A stretch of DNA of 55,848 nucleotides, taken from contig NZ_JAAFHA010000017.1 in assembly GCF_010365055.1 (NCBI RefSeq), forward strand, positions 1-55,848, given 5' to 3'. Position numbers and translations under genes: made by a program. The notes beneath the pieces are model-generated. The model saw only the letters and a program-made list of their open reading frames with translations. It ran no database searches and was not told the DNA's origin. The DNA comes from Rhodoferax sp. (lineage in GTDB: Bacteria > Pseudomonadota > Gammaproteobacteria > Burkholderiales > Burkholderiaceae_C). Shown piece after piece: positions 34,632 to 48,024 of the stretch (position 1 is the first letter of the stretch; each line of letters opens with the position of its first letter).

Positions 34632-35918
34632 TTATCGAGAGCGGAGCGGCGCCAGCGGCAAGTGAATGACAAAGCAGGCACCGCCCTCGCCATCGGGGCG
34701 ATTTTCGCAAGACACCGTGCCACCATGGCGCAGCGCGATGGATTTCACCAGGGCCAGACCCAGACCGACGCCTCCGTCGCGCTCCGTCGCGCCAGGCAAA
34801 CGGTAAAAGGGCTCGAAAATCCGCTCCCGTAACGCGGTTGGAACACCCGGGCCATGGTCACAGACACTGATGATGGCCTGGCTGTCGGTCTTGCGCAGTG
34901 CCACCTTGATCTCGCCCGCGGCATGGCGGCGCGCATTCTCCAGCAAGTTGCGCACCGCGCGACGCAGCAATTTGGTGACCCCTTGCACCGGCAGGTCGCT
35001 TGGCCCGGTCGACTCGGCTGCCGGGTCGCTCACCATTTGTACATCGAGCTCGGCGTTGACCCGCGCGCATTCCTCCGCTGCCAGGCCAATCAGGTCAACC
35101 GATTCAACCGTGCCCAGGTCGGCTTCGCGCGCATCCAGGCGGCTGGCCAGCAGGATCTCTTCAATCAACTGGTCCAGTTCATTGATGTTGCGTGAGATCT
35201 CGCTTTTGAATGCCGGCGACGACGGTGCGCCCATCAACTCCAGTCCCATCCGAATGCGGGTCAGCGGCGAGCGCAACTCATGCGAGGCGTTGGCGAGCAA
35301 TGATTTTTGCGATGCCAGCAACGATTCATGCGACTTGACCAGGGTCTCGATGCGCTGGGCTGCGTGGTTGAAGCGTGCGCCCAGAAAGGCCACCTCGTCG
35401 GTGCCAGCTTCCGGCACGCGGATCGAAAGGTCGCCTTCGCCCCACTTCTCCACACCGTTTTGCAGCAACTCCAGGCGCCGCGTGAGCTTGCGAATGATCG
35501 GGTAGGTGGCAAGTGCCACGGCGAGGCCGACCAGGGCCAGGGTCCAGAAAAATCCAAAGGGCAAGCGACCCCAGGGCGGCGGTGGTGGGCGTGGCAGTTG
35601 CAGGTGCACAATTTCCCCGTCGTTCATCACCACGACAAACTCGGGGTCGAAGCCATACTGGCTGTAGGGCAAGAGCCAGCGATCCTGCGTATCGGGCGCC
35701 CGGTCGCCATGCTCCCCAAAGCCGATGTCCGGTGGCCGCCGCATGCGGGCGTGCCCATTGCCTATGATTTTGCCGAGATGGTCGCGGATGACCACATTGC
35801 GCAGCGGCGGCTCTGCGGTCAGGCGCCAGGCCCAACCCACCAACAGGGTCAATACCGCCAGCGCCAGCACCACGGCCAGCCAGATACGCACATACAGTTT
35901 TTTAAAACACTTGCTCAT
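34632..35918 (-). CDS. Sensor histidine kinase (two-component)
   Basis: A 428-residue inner-membrane kinase. TM1 (about 10-32) and TM2 (about 120-142) flank a short periplasmic sensor of about 85 residues with a Pro-rich end (PRPPPPPWG). HAMP and HisKA follow with phospho-acceptor His213 in NASHELRSPLTRIRMGLELM; the ATPase domain has LLENARRHA, CDHGPGVP and GGVGLGLALVKSIA. The architecture is CpxA/RstB-like. ATG overlaps the stop of the regulator by 4 nt (ATGA). The signal is unknown. Confidence 0.9.
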   Translation of the reverse strand: MSKCFKKLYVRIWLAVVLALAVLTLLVGWAWRLTAEPPLRNVVIRDHLGKIIGNGHARMRRPPDIGFGEHGDRAPDTQDRWLLPYSQYGFDPEFVVVMNDGEIVHLQLPRPPPPPWGRLPFGFFWTLALVGLAVALATYPIIRKLTRRLELLQNGVEKWGEGDLSIRVPEAGTDEVAFLGARFNHAAQRIETLVKSHESLLASQKSLLANASHELRSPLTRIRMGLELMGAPSSPAFKSEISRNINELDQLIEEILLASRLDAREADLGTVESVDLIGLAAEECARVNAELDVQMVSDPAAESTGPSDLPVQGVTKLLRRAVRNLLENARRHAAGEIKVALRKTDSQAIISVCDHGPGVPTALRERIFEPFYRLPGATERDGGVGLGLALVKSIALRHGGTVSCENRPDGEGGACFVIHLPLAPLRSR

Positions 35919-36619
35919 TCTTGCTGGCGCGCAAACACATAGCCGACGCCGCGCACCGTCAGGATGCGCTTGGGATCCTTGGCATCGAGTTCGATCGCGG
36001 CGCGGATGCGGCCCATGTGCACGTCAATCGAACGGTCAAACGCGTCCAGTTCTCGCCCGCGCACCGCTTCCATGATCTGGTCGCGCGTGAGCACCCGCCC
36101 GGCGCGCTCGGCCAACGCCACCAGAAGATCAAACTGGTAAGAGGTCAAGTCGCAGGGTTGGCCCGCCACGCTGACGGAGCGGGCGTCGCGGTCAATTTCG
36201 AGTGAGCCAAAATGCAGCTGTGTTTCAACTTTTGGCGCGCCCTCCACATGGCGGCGCAACACGGCGCGAATGCGGGCCAGCAACTCGCGGGGCTCAAACG
36301 GTTTTGGCAGGTAGTCGTCAGCACCGATTTCCAGCCCGATGATGCGGTCCATGGGGTCGCCCTTGGCGGTCAACATCAGCACGGGTATTTGCGCCATGGC
36401 CCCGGGCAGAGCGCGGATGCGCCGACATACCTCCAGCCCGTCCATGTCAGGCAGCATCAGGTCCAGGATGACCAGGTCAGGCGGGCTGGCTTGCAGCTGG
36501 CTCAGCCCCGTTTGGCCATCGCCAGCATGGCTCACTGCAAAGCCTGACTGCCCCAGGTATTCACTGACCATCTGGGCCAGGCGCGCGTCGTCTTCGATCA
36601 TCAATAGGTTTTGGGTCAT
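35915..36619 (-). CDS. OmpR-family response regulator
   Basis: A 234-residue regulator. The receiver domain has MIEDDARLAQMVSEYLGQSG, phospho-acceptor Asp in VILDLMLPDMDGLEV, and the Lys of YLPKPFEPRELLARIRAVLR. The winged-helix domain has LTSYQFDLLVALAERAGRVL and RSIDVHMGRIRAAIE. It is first in a two-gene operon with the kinase downstream. Its 5' side is close to the 3' end region of the glycogen cluster, whose last gene glgP ends 69 bp upstream of its start on the same strand, so read-through from the glycogen genes is possible. Confidence 0.92.
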   Translation of the reverse strand: MTQNLLMIEDDARLAQMVSEYLGQSGFAVSHAGDGQTGLSQLQASPPDLVILDLMLPDMDGLEVCRRIRALPGAMAQIPVLMLTAKGDPMDRIIGLEIGADDYLPKPFEPRELLARIRAVLRRHVEGAPKVETQLHFGSLEIDRDARSVSVAGQPCDLTSYQFDLLVALAERAGRVLTRDQIMEAVRGRELDAFDRSIDVHMGRIRAAIELDAKDPKRILTVRGVGYVFARQQE

Positions 36620-36687
36620 AGGGGCAGTCTAGGTCCGGGTCGAAGCAAGCGCTTGAAGTGTCAGTAAAGTTGCAGTAAACGAGGCCG

Positions 36688-39135
36688 CTACTGTATCGGC
36701 TTCACGCCCCAGATGTCGGTGGCGTATTCACGAATCGTGCGGTCCGAAGAGAAGGGCCCCATGCCCGCAACATTCAGAATTGCGCTGCGTGTCCATGCTG
36801 CCGGGTGCCGATAGAGGTCGTCCACCTTGTCCTGGCTGGCACAGTAGTCGCCGTAGTCGGCCAACAGCTGGTAGTAATCGGTCTCCAGCAGTGTATTGAC
36901 CACATCACGGTAACGCTCGGGTTCCTCAGGCGAAAAAGCGCCTTCAGTGAGGCGGTCAATGGCCAGCTTCAGATCAAAATTACCCTCGTAGTAGCCGCGC
37001 GGCTGATAGCCGTAGCCGCGCAGTTCGGTCACTTTGTCGGCACGGTTGCCAAAGACAAAAATATTGTCCAGGCCCACGTTCTCGGCAATCTCGATGTTGG
37101 CGCCGTCCCAGGTGCCAATGGTGAGGGCGCCATTGAGGGCAAATTTCATGTTGCCGGTGCCCGAGGCCTCGGTGCCGGCGGTTGAAATCTGCTCGGACAA
37201 ATTCGCCGCGGGGATGATGATTTCCGCCAGCGAAACCCGGTAATTGGGGATGAAGACGACGCGCAACAGCGAGCCGATCAGGGGGTCGTTGTTGATGACG
37301 CGCGCCACGTCATTGATCAACCGGATGATGAGCTTGGCCATGTAATAGGCCGAGGCCGCCTTGCCGGCAAAGATCACGGTGCGCGGCACCCAGTTGGCGT
37401 GGGGTTGCGCCAGGATACGGTGGTAGCGGGTGATGACGTGCAGCACATTGAGCAGCTGGCGTTTGTATTCGTGCATGCGTTTGACCTGCACGTCAAACAG
37501 ACTGTGCGGATCCACGATGACGCCCGGGCTGCGCGCGATCAGCTCCGTCAGCCGGCGCTTGTTCTGCTGCTTGGCCAGCCGAAAGGCGTTTTGAAATTCC
37601 GGCTCATCGGCCAGATCGCGCAACTGCGCCAGCTGGTCCAGATCACGCCGCCAGTCTGGGCCAATGCGGCTGTCGATCAGGGCCGACAGCGACGGGTTGG
37701 CCTGCGACAGCCAGCGGCGCGGGGTGATGCCGTTGGTCTTGTTGCAAAAGCGGTCTGGATACATCTGCACAAAATCAGAAAAAATGGTGTCCACCATCAG
37801 TTGGCTGTGCAGCGCCGATACGCCATTGACCTTGTGGCTGGCCAACACCGACAGATGGGCCATGCGCACCCGGCGCGTGCCGCGTTCTTCGATCAGCGAG
37901 ATGCGGCGTAAGAGGGCGTGGTCGTCCGGAAAGCGCGCATGAACTTCGGCCAGAAAGCGGGCGTTGATGTCAAAGATCAAACCCATGTGACGGGGCAGCA
38001 CGCGGCTCAGCAGGTCCACCTGCCAGGTCTCCAGGGCCTCTTCCATCAGGGTGTGATTGGTGTAGGAGAAGATGCGCGTGCACAGGCTCCAGGCGGATTC
38101 CCAGTCCAGCTGGTGTTCGTCCAGCAGCAGTCGCATCAACTCAGGCACGGCCAGCGCCGGATGCGTGTCGTTGAGGTGAATGGCCACCTTGTCGGCGAGT
38201 TGCTCCAGACCGTTATGGCTTTTGAGATGACGCCGCAAAATATCCTGCAGCGAGGCGCTGACAAAAAAGTATTCCTGGCGCAGGCGCAACTCATGGCCGT
38301 GTTCGGTGCGGTCGTCCGGGTACAGCACGCGCGAGACATTTTCCGACTGGTTTTTTGCCTCCACCGCCTGGATGTAATCGCCCCGGTTAAAGGCATCGAG
38401 GTTGACGCCGCCACTGGCACGCGCCGACCACAGGCGCATGGTGACCACGCTGCGCATCTGGTGGCCCGGCACGCCGCTGTCGTAGGCGGTGGCAATCACG
38501 TCTTCGGTATCCACCCACTGGGAGTGGCCGTTTTGCGGCACCAGGTGCCCGCCAAACCGAACGGTGTAACTGAACTCAGGGCGCATGAATTCCCACGGAT
38601 AGCCATTGACCAGCCAGTAGTCGGGCTCTTCGACCTGCTGGCCTTTCACGATGCGCTGGGCAAACATGCCATATTCATAACGGATGCCGTAGCCCATGCC
38701 GGGCAGGCCCAGCGTGGCCATCGAGTCCAGAAAACAGGCCGCCAGACGACCCAGGCCACCATTGCCCAGGCCGGCATCGGGCTCCAGGTCGATCAGGGCG
38801 TCAAAGTCGGCACCCAGCAGGGCGCAGGCCTGTTTGACCGGCTCGTAGATGTCGGCCGCCATCATGGCGTTGGTCAGGGCGCGACCGGTGAGGAATTCGA
38901 GCGACAGGTAGTAGACCCGCTTGGCATCCTGCTCTTCGGCCTGGGCCAGCGACTCGCGCCAGCCGTCCATGATGCGGTCGCGCACGGCATGAAACACGGC
39001 AAACAGCCAGTCGCGCTGGGTGGCCGAGCGCAGGTCCTTGCCGACCTGGTAAACCAGGCGGTTCGAGATGGAGCGGCGCAAGGCTTCAACGCTGTTGGTC
39101 GGCTTGTCAAACTGGAAAATGGGGGTGGCGGGCAT
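36688..39135 (-). CDS. glgP: Glycogen/starch/alpha-glucan phosphorylase
   Basis: An 815-residue family GT35 enzyme that releases glucose 1-phosphate from glycogen. PLP-binding Lys664 is in EASGTGNMKFALNG. Also present are DLEPDAGLGNGGLGRLAACF, GMGYGIRYEYGMF, VAIHLNDTHPALAVPELMRL and the C-terminal SSDRTIREYATDIWGV. Length is normal for bacterial GlgP. It is the last gene of the leftward glycogen cluster, 32 bp after glgA, and provides the degradative arm next to the synthetic genes. Confidence 0.95.
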   Translation of the reverse strand: MPATPIFQFDKPTNSVEALRRSISNRLVYQVGKDLRSATQRDWLFAVFHAVRDRIMDGWRESLAQAEEQDAKRVYYLSLEFLTGRALTNAMMAADIYEPVKQACALLGADFDALIDLEPDAGLGNGGLGRLAACFLDSMATLGLPGMGYGIRYEYGMFAQRIVKGQQVEEPDYWLVNGYPWEFMRPEFSYTVRFGGHLVPQNGHSQWVDTEDVIATAYDSGVPGHQMRSVVTMRLWSARASGGVNLDAFNRGDYIQAVEAKNQSENVSRVLYPDDRTEHGHELRLRQEYFFVSASLQDILRRHLKSHNGLEQLADKVAIHLNDTHPALAVPELMRLLLDEHQLDWESAWSLCTRIFSYTNHTLMEEALETWQVDLLSRVLPRHMGLIFDINARFLAEVHARFPDDHALLRRISLIEERGTRRVRMAHLSVLASHKVNGVSALHSQLMVDTIFSDFVQMYPDRFCNKTNGITPRRWLSQANPSLSALIDSRIGPDWRRDLDQLAQLRDLADEPEFQNAFRLAKQQNKRRLTELIARSPGVIVDPHSLFDVQVKRMHEYKRQLLNVLHVITRYHRILAQPHANWVPRTVIFAGKAASAYYMAKLIIRLINDVARVINNDPLIGSLLRVVFIPNYRVSLAEIIIPAANLSEQISTAGTEASGTGNMKFALNGALTIGTWDGANIEIAENVGLDNIFVFGNRADKVTELRGYGYQPRGYYEGNFDLKLAIDRLTEGAFSPEEPERYRDVVNTLLETDYYQLLADYGDYCASQDKVDDLYRHPAAWTRSAILNVAGMGPFSSDRTIREYATDIWGVKPIQ

Positions 39136-39167
39136 GGTGAATGGCTCTGGAAAGATACACAGGTGAA

Positions 39168-40652
39168 TTATTTTGCGCTGGGCCGCAATGATTGGTACAT
39201 GGCCAGGTAGTGCAGCGCGGCAGTGTGCCAGTCAAAGCGCAGGCGCATGCCGCGCTGTTGCACTGCCGACCAGTCGTCGGGGCGTCGAAACAGGGCAAAG
39301 GCGCGGCGCACGGCGCCGAGCAAGCCGGCCGGGCTCATGTCGTCAAACACAAAGCCTGTGGCACTGCCTTCGTCAAGATTTTCCAGGGTGCAATCGACGA
39401 CGGTATCGGCCAGACCGCCGATCCGGCGCACCAGTGGCAAGGTGCCGTAGCGCAAAGCGTAGAGCTGGGTCAGGCCGCACGGCTCAAACTCCGAGGGCAC
39501 CAGTATGACATCGGCGCCAGCGATGACGGCGTGGGCGGTGGGCTCGTCGTAGCCAATGCGCACGCCGACCTGACCGGGGTGCCGCACTGCCGCATCGACA
39601 AAGGCCTGCTCCAGCGCCAAGTCACCCTGGCCCAGCAAGGCCAGCTGCCCACCGCGTTGCACCAACTCAGCCAGCACCTGGGGCAGCAGATGCAGACCCT
39701 TTTGTGGCGTCAAGCGACTAACGACGCCAAATACCAGGGCGGCCGGCCGCGGCTCCAGCGAAAATTTGGCTTGAAGTGCTGATTTGGCGAGGGTTTTGCC
39801 CTGCAACTTGTCCGCATCAAAGCGCGCAGGCAGCAGAGCATCATTGGCCGGGTTCCATACCTGGTCATCCACGCCATTGAGAACGCCTGACAACGCGTTG
39901 GCACGCTCGCGCAGCAGGCCGTCAAGACCGTGGCCTTGCGCCGGCGCCATGATTTCGCGGGCATAAGTCGGGCTGACCGTGGTGATGCGGTCCGCGTACC
40001 GAAGCGCTGCTTTCATGAAGGAAACCCGGCCAAAAAACTCAATGCCATTGACATCAAGCCAGGCCTTGGGCAGGCCCAGCCGGGCAAATTCAGCCGCTGG
40101 AAACAAGCCTTGATACGCCAGGTTGTGAATGGTGAAAACTGTCGCTGGCGTGTCTTGATTGGCCTCGGCAAAGGCCCGTACATAGGCCGGGGTCAGGCCG
40201 GCGTGCCAGTCATGGCAGTGGATGACATCTGGCAGCCAGTCTGGATCCAGCCCTCGCCCTAAGGCAGCCCCGGCCCATCCCAGCGCCGCGAACCGAACGG
40301 CGTTGTCGGCCCAGTCCTGGCCATCCGATCCAACATAAGGGTTGCCCGGACGGTCATACAACGCCGGCGCTTGAACCAGATAGACCGGAAGCTCAAAGCC
40401 GGGCAGGGTGATTAGCGTCAGGCTGGCGGGGGGCAGGTCAGGGGCCTGGCCCCAAGGCATCTGGCCCTCAGGCAAGGGGGCAATGGGCCGCGTTGAGATG
40501 ACCTGGTCGCTGATGGCCGGGAACGCCGGCAGCAGCAAGCGCACCTCGCAGCCCAAAGCCTGCAGAGCCGGGGCCAGACCGGCACTGACATCGGCCAACC
40601 CGCCGGTCTTGAGAAACGGAAACAGCTCAGTGCAAACGTACAGAACCTTCAT
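39168..40652 (-). CDS. glgA: Glycogen synthase (ADP-glucose)
   Basis: A 494-residue GT5 transferase that extends alpha-1,4-glucan from ADP-glucose. The N-terminal [20 protein letters not shown], continuing DV, includes the ADP-glucose-binding KTGGL. Other motifs: [32 protein letters not shown], the C-terminal-domain [20 protein letters not shown], and [20 protein letters not shown]. The start overlaps the glgC stop by 4 nt, so synthesis of the nucleotide sugar and its use are coupled. Confidence 0.95.
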   Translation of the reverse strand: MKVLYVCTELFPFLKTGGLADVSAGLAPALQALGCEVRLLLPAFPAISDQVISTRPIAPLPEGQMPWGQAPDLPPASLTLITLPGFELPVYLVQAPALYDRPGNPYVGSDGQDWADNAVRFAALGWAGAALGRGLDPDWLPDVIHCHDWHAGLTPAYVRAFAEANQDTPATVFTIHNLAYQGLFPAAEFARLGLPKAWLDVNGIEFFGRVSFMKAALRYADRITTVSPTYAREIMAPAQGHGLDGLLRERANALSGVLNGVDDQVWNPANDALLPARFDADKLQGKTLAKSALQAKFSLEPRPAALVFGVVSRLTPQKGLHLLPQVLAELVQRGGQLALLGQGDLALEQAFVDAAVRHPGQVGVRIGYDEPTAHAVIAGADVILVPSEFEPCGLTQLYALRYGTLPLVRRIGGLADTVVDCTLENLDEGSATGFVFDDMSPAGLLGAVRRAFALFRRPDDWSAVQQRGMRLRFDWHTAALHYLAMYQSLRPSAK

Positions 40653-41920
40653 GCTTGACCCAAGCGCAAGGCCTCCAGCATGGCCACTGTGACCAGCACC
40701 ACGCCCTCGGGGCTCACATGAAAACGACGCGCATCCTCCTCGGCGTCAAAGCCAATGGTCATGCCCGCAGGAATATGGCAGCCTTCGTCAACCACCACCT
40801 TGCGTAAGCGGCAGTGCCGGGCGACATCTGCGTCCGGCAGCAGAACCGACTCTTCCACGCTGCAGTAGGAGTGCAGGTGCACGCCTGTAAACAAGACGGA
40901 GCGCCTTACCTGCGCGCCCGACACAATGCAGCCCCCGGAAACCAGCGAATCAACCGCCATGCCACGGCGCCCTTCATCATCAAAGACAAACTTGGCCGGT
41001 GGCGAGGTCGGCTGGTAAGTCCAGATGGGCCATTCCTTGTCATAGAGATCGAGCTGGGGAATGGTGGCTGTGAGATCGATATTGGCAGCCCAGTAGGCAT
41101 CGACGGTGCCGACATCGCGCCAATAAGACGGGTCCTCCGGACTGGGTTTGACGCACGACAGGTCAAACGAGTGGGCCATGGCCTCGCCGCGTGCCACCAT
41201 GGCCGGAATCAGGTCTTTGCCGAAGTCGTGGTCGGAGGCAGGATTTTCAATATCGGCCTGCAAGGCGGCAAACAGGTAGTCGGCGTCAAATACATAGACG
41301 CCCATGCTGGCCAGCGCGCGCCCCGGCTGGTCCAGCATGGGTTGGGGGTGGGCCGGCTTCTCATCAAAACGGGTGATGTGGCGCGTGGCATCAACGGTCA
41401 TGACGCCGAAGGCGCTTGCCTCGGTCAGTGGCACCTCAACACAGGCCACGGTGCAGGGGCCGCCCAGGGCCACGTGGTCTTCAATCAGGCTGGCGTAATT
41501 CATTTTGTACACGTGGTCCCCCGCCAACACCAAAATATATTTGGGATCGTGTTCGCGCAGGATGTCGATATTTTGATAGACGGCATCCGCCGTGCCCCGG
41601 TACCATGAGGCTTCGTCAACGCGCTGCTGGGCGGGCAGCAAATCGATGAACTCATTGACTTCGCTGCGCAAAAACGACCAGCCATGCTGCAAATGGCGCA
41701 GCAGGCTATGCGACTTGTACTGCGTCAACACGCCGATGCGGTGCAGCCCCGAGTTGACACAATTGGAAAGCACAAAATCGATGATCCGGAACTTGCCGCC
41801 AAAGTGCACCGCCGGTTTGGCGCAATTTTCGGTCAGGTCCTGCAAGCGCGAGCCACGCCCCCCCGCCAATACGAGGGCGATGGTTCGACGGACCGGGCGG
41901 TGATGAGCACTGTCTTTCAT
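40649..41920 (-). CDS. glgC: Glucose-1-phosphate adenylyltransferase
   Basis: A 423-residue enzyme that makes ADP-glucose from ATP and glucose 1-phosphate, the committed and allosteric step of bacterial glycogen synthesis. Motifs: [73 protein letters not shown], and [16 protein letters not shown] left-handed beta-helix C-terminal domain (about 300-423) begins near [16 protein letters not shown]. It is preceded by malQ with 19 bp between and overlaps glgA. Confidence 0.95.
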   Translation of the reverse strand: MKDSAHHRPVRRTIALVLAGGRGSRLQDLTENCAKPAVHFGGKFRIIDFVLSNCVNSGLHRIGVLTQYKSHSLLRHLQHGWSFLRSEVNEFIDLLPAQQRVDEASWYRGTADAVYQNIDILREHDPKYILVLAGDHVYKMNYASLIEDHVALGGPCTVACVEVPLTEASAFGVMTVDATRHITRFDEKPAHPQPMLDQPGRALASMGVYVFDADYLFAALQADIENPASDHDFGKDLIPAMVARGEAMAHSFDLSCVKPSPEDPSYWRDVGTVDAYWAANIDLTATIPQLDLYDKEWPIWTYQPTSPPAKFVFDDEGRRGMAVDSLVSGGCIVSGAQVRRSVLFTGVHLHSYCSVEESVLLPDADVARHCRLRKVVVDEGCHIPAGMTIGFDAEEDARRFHVSPEGVVLVTVAMLEALRLGQA

Positions 41921-41939
41921 GAAAACCTCCAGAAATGGA

Positions 41940-43489
41940 TTATTGAAAATTCCCTTGGCTTGGCAGATTGCGTCCGTGCGCGCGCGTCATGTCCGCCAGG
42001 CGCCGAGCCGGCGCATCGCCGACCTGGCGCCAGTCAAAACGCCATTGCCAGCAACCCTGCGCCACGCCGGGCGTGTTCATGCGGTGCAAGCCGTCCAGCC
42101 CCAAGACATCCTGGAATGGAAATATGGCAGTGTTGGCTTTTGACTGCGAAAGCGACTGCATCATGGCCCAGTGAATCTCGAAATCGGCCAGGGGGCCGAG
42201 ATAGGCGCGGGCGCTATGGCGTTGCCCTGCGCCTGCCGTCTGCCACCAGCCCAAGGTGGTGTCGTTGTCGTGCGTGCCGGTGTAGGCCACCGTTTGCTGG
42301 TCAAAGTTGTGCGGCAGGTAAGGGTTGGCAGGGGTGTCGCCAAAAGCAAATTGCATCACGCGCATGCCTGGGAAGCCGCAATCCTGGCGCAAGTTGGTGA
42401 CCGCCTCGGTGATGATGCCCAAGTCTTCCGCAATGATGGGCAGGCGGCCGCTGACTCCCTGCTGCAATCGCGCCTTGGCCAAGGCGTCAAACAAGGCTTG
42501 GCCTGGCCCCCGACGCCAACAACCGGCGACGGCCGTGGCCTCGCTGGCCGGAATTTCCCAATAGGACTCAAAACCACGAAAGTGATCCAGCCGCACCACA
42601 TCCACCAGCTCAAGCAGGTGACTGAGCCGCTCCTTCCACCAGGCAAAATCCAGCGCGGCCATGACGTCCCAGCGGTACAAGGGATTGCCCCAGCGCTGCC
42701 CGGTGGCGCTGAAGTAGTCGGGCGGCACGCCCGCCACCACCGTCGGTTCGCCCTGCGCATCCAGCAGAAACAGGTCGGTGTTGAGCCAGACATCGGCACT
42801 GTGATGCGCGACAAAAATAGGTGCATCGCCCACAATCAAGATGCCGTGGGCATGGGCATAGTCGCGCAAACGCTGCCACTGCAGCATGAAGCGCCACTGA
42901 ATGAAGCTGAAGAACCCCAGCTCGTCTGCCATTGACTCGCCCACGGCGGCCAGCGCGGCCGGGTCAGCCTGTGCCAGCCCCACTGGCCACTGGGTCCAGG
43001 GTTTGCCATGGCGCGTCTCCAGCGCCATGAAAAAGGCATAGCCCTCCAGCCAGTGCGCTTGCTGCACCCGAAAGCGCGCGAACTCAGTCCAGTCGCTGGC
43101 CTGCGTATGTTCCAAGAAGCCCTGCCAGGCTTCACGCAGACGCTGCATGCGGTACGGCGCCACGCGCTCAAAGTCGCAGCGCCCCACTTCAAACCCGGGG
43201 GGCTCCTGGGGCGACAGCCAACCGTTATGCACCAGTTCGTCCAGGTCCACCAGCAGCGGATTGCCAGCGAAGGTCGAGGGGCTGTGATAGGGCGAGTTGC
43301 CCGGCCCCACCGGCGACAGCGGCAGTATCTGCCAGAGCCGCTGCCCGGCGGACACCAACCAATCGACAAAATGGTAAGCCTCAGCGCCCAGATCACCCGA
43401 GCCATGCGGGCCGGGCAGCGAAGTCAGGTGCAACAGCACGCCGCTGCTGCGCTGCGAAAAAATAGCCGCCACGGCCGCTTGCGCCGGGC

Positions 43490-43493
<4 letters not shown>
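41940..43493 (-). CDS. malQ: 4-alpha-glucanotransferase (amylomaltase)
   Basis: A 517-residue GH77 enzyme that rearranges alpha-1,4-glucans. The N-terminal [20 protein letters not shown] and [20 protein letters not shown] are typical. Candidate catalytic residues are the Asp in [18 protein letters not shown], the Glu in PIIAEDLG and the Asp in [14 protein letters not shown]. It probably processes short maltodextrins left by phosphorylase and debranching enzyme. The ATG overlaps the glgX stop by 4 nt. Confidence 0.94.
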
Positions 43494-45703
<2,210 letters not shown>

Positions 45704-45744
45704 GACGTGAAGGCGTGTTTGAAATTAGAAATAGGGTTGCCAAC

Positions 45745-47070
45745 TTACAGCTGTCGGCTTCTGGTAGCCAGCCAAACCAGCAACAACACGGGCAGGCCCA
45801 GCAGAGAGGTTCCAATGAAGAAGTGCTGGTAACCAAACGCATCCACATACCGGCCCGAGTAGCCAGCCAGAAATTTGGGGGCGAGCAGCATCATAGAACT
45901 GAACAACGCGTACTGGGTCGCCGAGTAATTGATATTTGTCAGGCTGGAAAGGTAGGCAATGAACGCGGCCGAGGCAATGCCACTGGCCAGGTTGTCGGCC
46001 GAGATCACCAGGATGAGTGCCGTGACATCATGGCCTCGCGTGCTCAAGGCTGCAAACAGCAAATTGGTGGCGGCACTGAGCACCGCGCCCAGCATCAGCA
46101 CCCGCATCACACCGAGCCGCATGGACAGAACGCCGCCCACAAAAGCGCCGACCAGCGTCATGATGACGCCGAAAATCTTGGTCACCGCCGCGACCTCGTC
46201 CTTGCTGTAGCCCATGTCGACATAAAACGGATTGGCCATGATGCCCATCACCACGTCGCTGATGCGGTAGATGGCAATCAGAGCCAGAATCAGCAGCGCC
46301 TGTTTGCCGTAGCGATGCAAAAAATCGGCAAAGGGTTCAATCAGGGCGCCTCTCAGCCATTCGTGAACGTTCTTGGCGGAGGGCATGGCGCGGCGAATCG
46401 GTTCGGGCGACAGCAGCACCGTCAACATGCCCAGCAACATGCTGGCTGCCATCACCAGGTAAGCAGTCTGCCAGGCGCCATGCTGGTAGCCGACCACGCC
46501 GGCCACCTCTGCCCGCGCCGCCACCCACAGCACCCCGGCGCCAGCCCAGATCATGGCCAGCCGATAGCCGGTTTGGTACGCTGCGGCCAGCGCTGCCTGG
46601 CGATCGATATTGGCCGATTCAATGCGAAAGGCATCCAGTGCAATATCTTGCGTGGCGGAACCAAAGGCCACCGCCAAGGCACCCCAGACCACCGGTTGCA
46701 GCGCCACCTGGGGGTCATTAAAAGACATGGCAACCAGCCCACCCATGATCGCCAGCTGCGACAGCAAGAGCCAACTGCGCCGGCGCCCCAGCCAGCGCGT
46801 CAGCAGCGCAATGGGCAGCCGGTCCACCAGCGGCGCCCACAGCCACTTGAATGCATAAGCCAAGCCGACCCAGCTCAAATAGCCAATGGTCGTGCGGTCC
46901 AGGCCGGCCTCGCGCAGCCAAAAACTCAAGGTGCCCAGCACCAACAGCAAGGGCAGGCCGGCCGAAAACCCCAGCAGCAGCATGCGCAGCGTGGGCGGCT
47001 CCAGATAAACCTTGAAGGTGTCAACCCAAGTCGGTTTGATTTGTGGGGGATTGGCAGCACTTGATGTCAT
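45745..47070 (-). CDS. ampG: AmpG-family muropeptide MFS transporter
   Basis: A 441-residue inner-membrane permease for anhydromuropeptides in peptidoglycan recycling. The start at the ATG complementary to 47068-47070 is preferred; ATG at 47112 would add 14 residues and overlap the divergent M48 gene. Motifs: RMLLLGFSAGLPLLLVLGTL, SFWLREAGLDRTTIGYLSWV, AYAFKWLWAPLVDRLP and GRRRSWLLLSQL. About 12-14 membrane segments are present. It lies upstream of glgX on the same strand with a 41-bp gap, so it may share the transcript. Confidence 0.88.
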   Translation of the reverse strand: MTSSAANPPQIKPTWVDTFKVYLEPPTLRMLLLGFSAGLPLLLVLGTLSFWLREAGLDRTTIGYLSWVGLAYAFKWLWAPLVDRLPIALLTRWLGRRRSWLLLSQLAIMGGLVAMSFNDPQVALQPVVWGALAVAFGSATQDIALDAFRIESANIDRQAALAAAYQTGYRLAMIWAGAGVLWVAARAEVAGVVGYQHGAWQTAYLVMAASMLLGMLTVLLSPEPIRRAMPSAKNVHEWLRGALIEPFADFLHRYGKQALLILALIAIYRISDVVMGIMANPFYVDMGYSKDEVAAVTKIFGVIMTLVGAFVGGVLSMRLGVMRVLMLGAVLSAATNLLFAALSTRGHDVTALILVISADNLASGIASAAFIAYLSSLTNINYSATQYALFSSMMLLAPKFLAGYSGRYVDAFGYQHFFIGTSLLGLPVLLLVWLATRSRQL

Positions 47071-47110
47071 GCTGGAATAATACGCGGAGCCCTGCCGTTC
47101 CTTCAGACCC

Positions 47111-47962
47111 ATGATGAATACCCCACACCACTGCCCCTTGTGTCGATCGCGCCGTCTGGCGCTGCAAAGCTTGGCCCTGACGCTGGTTCCGCCCGGCGCA
47201 ACCTTGCCGATCGCGCTGGCCCGCGAGGGCGTCGATGTCGGTGGCAACTCGGCCTTCAGCAATCTGGTGCCCGCCGAAACGGTCGAGCGCTCAGCCGGTC
47301 AGCAGTACGCGCAGTTGCTGCAGCAGGCCGCATCCCAGCGGGCGCTGGGCAGCAAGGATCACCCCCAGGTGCGGCGACTGCGCGCCATTGCCAGCCGCAT
47401 CATTCCGTTTGCCAGTGGCTGGAACCCGCGTGCGAGCGGCTGGCGCTGGGAAGTGAATCTGATTGGCCGCCAGCAGATCAACGCGTTTTGCATGCCGGGC
47501 GGCAAAATTGTCTTCTACAGCGGCATCCTGGATCAGCTCAAGCTCACTGATGCTGAAGTGGCGACCGTCATGGGACACGAGATGGCGCATGCGCTGCGCG
47601 AGCATGCCCGCGCCCGCATGGGCAAGAACGCCGCCACCGGCATCGGCGCCAGCCTGTTGGGACAAGTGCTCGGCTTGGGTGATCTGGGCCAAACTGTTAC
47701 CAACTATGGCGCGCGGTTGCTGACGCTGCAGTTCAGCCGCAGCGACGAATCTGACGCTGACCTGGTGGGCATGGAGTTGGCGGCGCGTGCCGGTTTTGAC
47801 CCGCGCGCGGGCGTCACCCTGTGGCAGAAAATGGCCGCCGCCAATCGGGGCGCGCCGCCGCAGTGGCTGTCAACGCACCCCTCGGGCAACACCCGCATTG
47901 GCGATATTGAACGCAACCTGCCCAAAGTGACGCCGCTGTATGAGCGGGCCAGGCGGCCTTAA
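47111..47962 (+). CDS. M48-family metallopeptidase
   Basis: A 283-residue zinc protease. The active site is HEMAH (156-160) in VATVMGHEMAHALREHARAR, and the third zinc ligand is the Glu in FSRSDESDADLVGMELAARA, as in the BepA/LoiP/YcaL group that works on outer-membrane protein quality control. The N-terminus (CPLCRSRRLALQSLALTLVP) could be a weak signal peptide; it does not show a clear lipobox. Two ATGs at 47111 and 47114 are possible. Divergent from ampG. Confidence 0.9.
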   Translation: MMNTPHHCPLCRSRRLALQSLALTLVPPGATLPIALAREGVDVGGNSAFSNLVPAETVERSAGQQYAQLLQQAASQRALGSKDHPQVRRLRAIASRIIPFASGWNPRASGWRWEVNLIGRQQINAFCMPGGKIVFYSGILDQLKLTDAEVATVMGHEMAHALREHARARMGKNAATGIGASLLGQVLGLGDLGQTVTNYGARLLTLQFSRSDESDADLVGMELAARAGFDPRAGVTLWQKMAAANRGAPPQWLSTHPSGNTRIGDIERNLPKVTPLYERARRP

Positions 47963-48024
47963 TGTCGGGGTGACCGGACCGGTGAAATAATCGGCTTTTT
48001 CCTGCACTGAACAAGACCCGACCT